Position numbers and translations under genes: made by a program. From positions 1 to 8,503 of the forward strand of contig CAMOSA010000105.1 in assembly GCA_946624335.1 (NCBI GenBank): DNA of 8,503 bases. Direction: 5' to 3'. Positions 5,171 to 8,503 of this stretch are shown here, in pieces. The notes beneath the pieces are model-generated. The model was given only the letters and a program-made list of their open reading frames with translations, had not been told where the DNA came from and did not search any database. This stretch comes from an uncultured Prevotellaceae bacterium (lineage in GTDB: Bacteria > Bacteroidota > Bacteroidia > Bacteroidales > Bacteroidaceae). Numbering within the stretch: position 1 is the stretch's first letter; each line of letters starts with the position of its first letter.

Positions 5171-7783
5171 TCACTTTCCTGTGAGTATTCGTTTGATGCT
5201 GTCGAGCTTATTGAGGGCATCGATGGGAGTGAGGCTGTTAATGTCGAGACCGAGGATCTGGTCGCGTATCTGGCATAGCACAGGATCGTCGAGCTGGAAG
5301 AAGCTGAGTTGCATGTGGTCGGTCTCGGGCAGGGCGCCGATCTTAGCCCCCATGCCCAGCCCTTTGCGGTCGGCGCTGGACTCGAGCTGATGTAGGATTG
5401 TCTCGGCACGGCGCACGATGTCCTTGGGCATGCCTGCCAGCTTAGCCACATGGATGCCGAAGCTGTGCTCTGAGCCGCCGGGCTCGAGCTTGCGCAGGAA
5501 TATCACTTTTCCGCGCACCTCACGCACGCTGACATTGAAGTTCCTGATGCGTGCGAAGTGCTTCTCCATCTCGTTGAGCTCATGGTAGTGGGTGGCAAAG
5601 AGCGTACGGGCATGGCCGCGCTGGTTCTCGTGAATGAACTCGACGATGGCCCATGCGATGCTGATGCCGTCGTAGGTCGACGTGCCGCGCCCGAGCTCGT
5701 CGAAGAGGATGAGGCTGCGCTCACTGATATTGTTGAGAATATTGGCCGCCTCGCTCATCTCCACCATGAATGTGGATTCGCCGACGCTGATATTGTCCGA
5801 CGCTCCGACACGGGTGAATATCTTGTCAACCCAGCCGATACGCGCGCTCTCGGCGGGAACGAAGGAGCCCACCTGTGCCATCAGCGTGATGAGCGCCGTC
5901 TGTCGCAGCAGGGCGCTCTTACCTGCCATGTTGGGGCCGGTGATGATGAGTATCTGCTGGTTCTGGGTGTCCAGGCGCACGTCGTTGGCGATATATCGCT
6001 CGCCGACGGGCATTTGGCTTTCGATGACGGGATGACGTCCCTGCCGGATGTCGATCTCCATCGTATCGTCGACGACAGGCCGGATATAACGGTTCTCGGC
6101 GGCCGTGGTAGCAAAGGACAGCAGGCAATCGAGCTGTGCCACGAGACTGGCATCACGCTGTATGTCGGGCGTGAAACGTGCGGCATCAGCCACGAGATCG
6201 GCAAACAGCTGGCTCTCGAGGGACAGGATCTTATCCTCGGCGCCAAGGATCTTTTCCTCGTACTCCTTCAGCTCCTGGGTTATGTAGCGCTCGGCGTTGA
6301 CCAACGTCTGCTTGCGTATCCAGTCGGCCGGCACCTTATCCTTATAAGTATTACGCACCTCGAGATAGTAGCCAAAGACATTGTTGTAAGCGACCTTGAG
6401 GCTCTGTATGCCCGTTGCCTCAGCCTCGCGCTGCTGTATCTGCAGCAGGTAGTCCTTGCCGCTGTAGGCTATATGTCGCAGCTCGTCGAGCTGCGCCGAG
6501 ACGCCGTTGGCGATGACATTGCCCTTCTGCAGGGTGAGAGGCGGATCAGGCTGCAGCTCGCGGGCTATGCGGTCACGTATGTCGGCACAAAGGCTTATCT
6601 GCTCCCCGATATGCTTCAGCGTGGCATCGTCGGCAGCCATACAAATCTTCTTGATCGGTTCGATGGCTTGCAGAGCGATGCGCAGCTGCACCATATCGCG
6701 TGGCGAGACACGTCCTGTGACCACCTTCGAGGTGACACGTTCGAGGTCTCCAATGAGATGCAGGCGCTCGGCGATGAACTCGCGAAACTCAGGGTGGCGA
6801 AAATAGTAGTCGACGACGTCGAGGCGCCGGTTGATTTGTTCGGAATCACGCAGGGGGAAGAGGAGCCATCGGTGCAGCAGGCGGGCACCCATCGGCGTGA
6901 TGGAATGGTCGAGGACATCGAGCAACGAACGTCCACCCTCGTTCATCGGTTGAACGAGCTCGAGGTTGCGTACGGTGAACTTGTCGAGCCGCACGTAGCG
7001 TTCCTCCTCGATGCGGCTGATGCCAGTGATATGCTGCAGCTGCGTGTGCTGTGTGAGCTCGAGGTACTGCAGTATGGCTCCTGCGGCGATGACGGCGGCG
7101 CGTAGCGTGTCGATGCCGAAACCCTTGAGGTTCTTTACCTCGAAGTGGCGCGTCAGTTTGTCATGCGCCGTCTGGGCCGTGAAGACCCAGTCGTCGAGCT
7201 CAAAAGTGACATACTTAGTGCCGAAGCACCCCTCGAAGAGGCCCTTGCGACCACGCTCATAGAGCACCTCTTTCGGGCTGAAATTGCCCATCAGTTTGTC
7301 GACATACTCGGCTGATCCTTCGGCCACGAGCCACTCGCCGGTAGAGATATCGAGGAAGCTGACGCCGACAATATCTTCTTTCATGAAATGCACGGCAGCG
7401 AGAAAGTTGTTCTCACGATAGTTCAGCACGGTATCGGTGAGCGCTACGCCGGGCGTGACGAGCTCTGTGATACCTCGCTTGACCAGTTTCTTGGTGAGCT
7501 TAGGGTCTTCGAGCTGGTCGCAGATGGCCACACGACGCCCAGCCCTGACGAGTTTGGGCAGGTAGGTGTCGAGGGCGTGATGGGGAAAACCGGCCATAGC
7601 GGTGCTCTCGCCCTCGCGACCATTGTTTCGCTTAGTGAGAGTGATGCCCAGGATGTCAGCTGCCTCGACGGCATCCTGCGCATAGGTCTCGTAGAAGTCT
7701 CCGCACCTGAAGAGAAGGATGGCATCAGGATGCTTGGCCTTCAGGTCGAAGAACTGCTTCATCATAGGAGTGACTTCAGCCAT
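5171..7783 (-). CDS. mutS: DNA mismatch repair protein MutS
   Basis: 870 residues, a full-length MutS, the ATPase that finds mismatches and starts repair together with MutL. The N-terminal mismatch-binding domain carries the Phe-x-Glu motif at Phe30-Tyr31-Glu32 (in GDFYETY), the pair that stacks on and contacts the mispaired base. Connector and lever domains follow (about 120-560). The C-terminal ABC-type ATPase has Walker A GPNMAGKS (616-623), the signature/Q-loop region SVGESTFMVEMSE (666-678), Walker B LILFDELGRGTST (691-703) and the THYHEL switch (731-736). HSFGIHVAKLAGMP (773-786) begins the dimerisation helix-turn-helix. QLSFF (825-829) fits the beta-clamp-binding motif. All key residues are present and no frameshift is seen. 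The start gives the family's MAEVTPMMKQF beginning. A -7 element lies 20 bp upstream, so it probably has its own promoter and a very short leader. Confidence 0.98.
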   Translation of the reverse strand: MAEVTPMMKQFFDLKAKHPDAILLFRCGDFYETYAQDAVEAADILGITLTKRNNGREGESTAMAGFPHHALDTYLPKLVRAGRRVAICDQLEDPKLTKKLVKRGITELVTPGVALTDTVLNYRENNFLAAVHFMKEDIVGVSFLDISTGEWLVAEGSAEYVDKLMGNFSPKEVLYERGRKGLFEGCFGTKYVTFELDDWVFTAQTAHDKLTRHFEVKNLKGFGIDTLRAAVIAAGAILQYLELTQHTQLQHITGISRIEEERYVRLDKFTVRNLELVQPMNEGGRSLLDVLDHSITPMGARLLHRWLLFPLRDSEQINRRLDVVDYYFRHPEFREFIAERLHLIGDLERVTSKVVTGRVSPRDMVQLRIALQAIEPIKKICMAADDATLKHIGEQISLCADIRDRIARELQPDPPLTLQKGNVIANGVSAQLDELRHIAYSGKDYLLQIQQREAEATGIQSLKVAYNNVFGYYLEVRNTYKDKVPADWIRKQTLVNAERYITQELKEYEEKILGAEDKILSLESQLFADLVADAARFTPDIQRDASLVAQLDCLLSFATTAAENRYIRPVVDDTMEIDIRQGRHPVIESQMPVGERYIANDVRLDTQNQQILIITGPNMAGKSALLRQTALITLMAQVGSFVPAESARIGWVDKIFTRVGASDNISVGESTFMVEMSEAANILNNISERSLILFDELGRGTSTYDGISIAWAIVEFIHENQRGHARTLFATHYHELNEMEKHFARIRNFNVSVREVRGKVIFLRKLEPGGSEHSFGIHVAKLAGMPKDIVRRAETILHQLESSADRKGLGMGAKIGALPETDHMQLSFFQLDDPVLCQIRDQILGLDINSLTPIDALNKLDSIKRILTGK

Positions 7784-7802
7784 ATTCGTTCGTTTCGGTC
7801 TG

Positions 7803-7810
7803 CAAAGATA
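7803..7810 (-). promoter_or_regulatory. Bacteroidetes-type -7 element (TATCTTTG) for mutS
   Basis: The minus strand reads TATCTTTG, a perfect match to the Bacteroidetes housekeeping -7 consensus TAnnTTTG. It ends 19 bp before the mutS start codon, giving a leader of roughly 10-17 nt. No clear -33 TTTG is seen at the usual distance; an AT-rich stretch occupies that place. Confidence 0.75.
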
Positions 7811-7891
7811 CGAAAAAAGATTTATGTCTTATGTCTTAAGCCCCATGTTTTTTGCGTTACACCATGATTTTTGTTCATGACAAGGATATAT

Positions 7892-7924
7892 AAAAACGAA
7901 AACGGCCCTTCTCACGAAGAGCCG
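7892..7924 (-). terminator. Intrinsic terminator of the structured RNA
   Basis: On the minus strand CGGCTCTTC (7924-7916), a GTGA tetraloop (GNRA type) and GAAGGGCCG (7911-7903) form a 9-bp stem with one G-U pair, extendable by three pairs, followed by TTTTCGTTTTT (7902-7892). It lies 82 bp upstream of the mutS -7 element and so would end a transcript coming from 8216-8223. Confidence 0.85.
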
Positions 7925-8212
7925 CTTCAAAGCTATGAACAAATCTTGTTGAATCTCTCAGAATAACTTGGAGAACATAAACGAGTTAGTATCTCTTGCA
8001 TTACCGGCGCATCTCTGCGACAGCTGAGCTTTTCATTATTCTGTGATTGGAACCTCCCTTCGGAGGTTACCTGCAATCAACTTACCTTAACTAACTTACC
8101 TAAAGATGAGTAGCAAAGCTACTCAGGAATGAAAACCTTTAAAACTAACCTAATACCATGAAAAACCGTATATCTTTGACGCCTCTCACGAGGCCTTGTC
8201 ATCTCTTTGACG
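7892..8212 (-). ncRNA. Candidate structured RNA of unknown class, about 320 nt
   Basis: A perfect minus-strand -7 element (8216-8223) and an intrinsic terminator (7892-7924) delimit a transcript of about 320 nt holding no normal-length gene. It has several strong stems: GCCTC/GAGGC with a GTGA loop (8180s-8190s); GAGTAGC/GCTACTC with loop TTT (about 8107-8123); AACCTCC/GGAGGTT with loop GAAG inside an outer TGATTG/CAATCA stem (about 8044-8079); CTCAGC/GCAGAG (one mismatch) near 8015-8028; and a long-range CAGAATAA/TTATTCTG pair (8035-8042 with 7960-7967). I saw no RNase P (GAGGAAAGTCC), SRP tetraloop domain or tmRNA tRNA-like end. The ~190-nt 6S class also seems a poor fit by length. Three tiny ORFs (27, 11 and 22 codons) on the same strand leave room for a peptide-coding or leader function. 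The RNA is inferred from promoter, stems and terminator; the class is unknown to me. Confidence 0.6.
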
Positions 8213-8215
8213 CTG

Positions 8216-8223
8216 CAAAGGTA
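8216..8223 (-). promoter_or_regulatory. Bacteroidetes-type -7 element (TACCTTTG) for the structured RNA
   Basis: The minus strand reads TACCTTTGC, again a perfect TAnnTTTG. Transcription should begin a few bases further on, at about 8208-8213. No TTTG is visible at the -33 position, so an activator or a loose -33 element may be used. Confidence 0.7.
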
Positions 8224-8283
8224 CGGCTATTTCGTGTAACTCATACACTTTTTATTCCTTTTTCCATAAGAAAATGTCTTTTC

Positions 8284-8297
8284 TTGATATATATCAA
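8284..8297. promoter_or_regulatory. FNR/CRP-box-like perfect palindrome TTGATATATATCAA
   Basis: This 14-bp perfect palindrome matches the TTGAT-N4-ATCAA pattern bound by FNR-type members of the CRP/FNR family. Its centre lies about 80 bp upstream of the expected start of the structured RNA, a distance compatible with activator binding. An AT-rich palindrome can occur by chance, and no regulator gene is in the window. Confidence 0.3.
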
Positions 8298-8338
8298 AGT
8301 AGGGTAGCTGAACAGAATGAATTGACATGTTTTAATAC

Positions 8339-8401
8339 AACGAATAATACGAATTCTCTGTGCCATCCCACAAGATGGACAAAAAATTCGTATAATTCGT
8401 T
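8339..8401. repeat. Inverted repeat with 17-bp arms (AACGAATAATACGAATT / reverse complement)
   Basis: Arms 8339-8355 and 8385-8401 are reverse complements with a single mismatch. The 29-bp centre contains a further CCATC/GATGG stem. It lies 46 bp after the nadB stop and could act as a nadB terminator hairpin, or be a small dispersed repeat. The lack of a following U-run on the minus strand argues mildly against a standard intrinsic terminator. Confidence 0.8.
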
Positions 8402-8446
8402 AGTTATATATAAACTGCTTGTAAACTTCTCCTTAACGGATTAACG

Positions 8447-8503
8447 TCATTTCTGGTCGTAGGCGTGCTTGGGATAGTCCACGGTGTAGTGCAGGCCGCG
8501 GCT
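8447..8503 (-). CDS. nadB: L-aspartate oxidase NadB, C-terminal fragment
   Basis: Only the last 18 codons and the TGA stop (8447-8449) are in the window: SRGLHYTVDYPKHAYDQK. The SRGLHYT-DYP block is the conserved C-terminal signature of L-aspartate oxidase (E. coli NadB has ESRGLHFTLDYP at the same place), the FAD enzyme that makes iminoaspartate for NAD synthesis with NadA. The N-terminal FAD-binding domain lies outside the window, so the call rests on this short motif. The related SdhA/FrdA flavoproteins are the alternative but end differently. The 220 bp to the left hold repeats and promoter elements. Confidence 0.75.
   Translation of the reverse strand, partial: SRGLHYTVDYPKHAYDQK

Noticed and set aside
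5558..7105. A 515-codon plus-strand open frame
   Set aside because: It lies wholly antisense to mutS, which has every family motif. Its translation shows no recognisable domain, and long antisense frames are expected opposite GC-rich coding sequence.
7928..7935. Further minus-strand TAGCTTTG matches to the -7 consensus (also 8114-8121)
   Set aside because: Both lie inside the structured RNA, one within a hairpin loop and one just before the terminator stem, so they are better explained by RNA structure than as promoters.
7892..8212. RNase P RNA, tmRNA or SRP RNA
   Set aside because: No GAGGAAAGTCC core, no tRNA-like CCA end or tag-peptide frame of the usual type, and no SRP domain IV tetraloop sequence was found on either strand.

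Overview
The window looks like chromosomal DNA of a Bacteroidales bacterium, most likely Prevotella-like. Evidence: two perfect matches to the Bacteroidetes -7 promoter element (TAnnTTTG), almost no Shine-Dalgarno sequences before the starts, AT-rich dispersed repeats of the kind common between genes in these genomes, and protein families typical of the group. All supported genes lie on the minus strand, so the natural reading order is from high to low coordinates. I see no phage, IS element, CRISPR array, tRNA or rRNA.

Right end (8503 to about 7784): the last 18 codons of a probable nadB, then about 660 bp without an ordinary gene. That gap holds an AT-rich inverted repeat, an FNR-box-like palindrome, a minus-strand promoter element and about 320 nt of strongly structured sequence ending in a textbook intrinsic terminator. 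I read this as an independent non-coding RNA (or a small-ORF RNA) of a class I do not recognise. A second promoter element then serves mutS.

Centre (7783 to 2644): a complete mutS, a ketopantoate-reductase-family gene (panE), msrA and a short-chain dehydrogenase. The gaps between them are filled with repeats. Two inverted copies of an ~80-bp element bracket msrA-panE, and an array of 14-bp palindromes with a 22-bp period lies between panE and msrA.

Left end (2607 to 1): a secreted protein resembling the DUF6250/concanavalin-like proteins of Bacteroidetes, then a likely three-gene envelope-signalling operon: an ECF sigma factor, a single-pass membrane protein in the anti-sigma position (4-bp ATGA overlap), and an exported protein that runs off the window. 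The membrane-protein gene contains four tandem 22-bp repeats. Because 22 is not a multiple of three, gain or loss of one or two units would truncate the protein just after the repeats, so it is a candidate phase-variable switch on a sigma-factor regulator.

The two observations most worth following are the structured RNA locus at 7892-8212 and the 22-bp coding repeat at 851-938. Several repeats also extend into genes: they supply part of a signal peptide, the C-terminal tail of MsrA and the end of the dehydrogenase.
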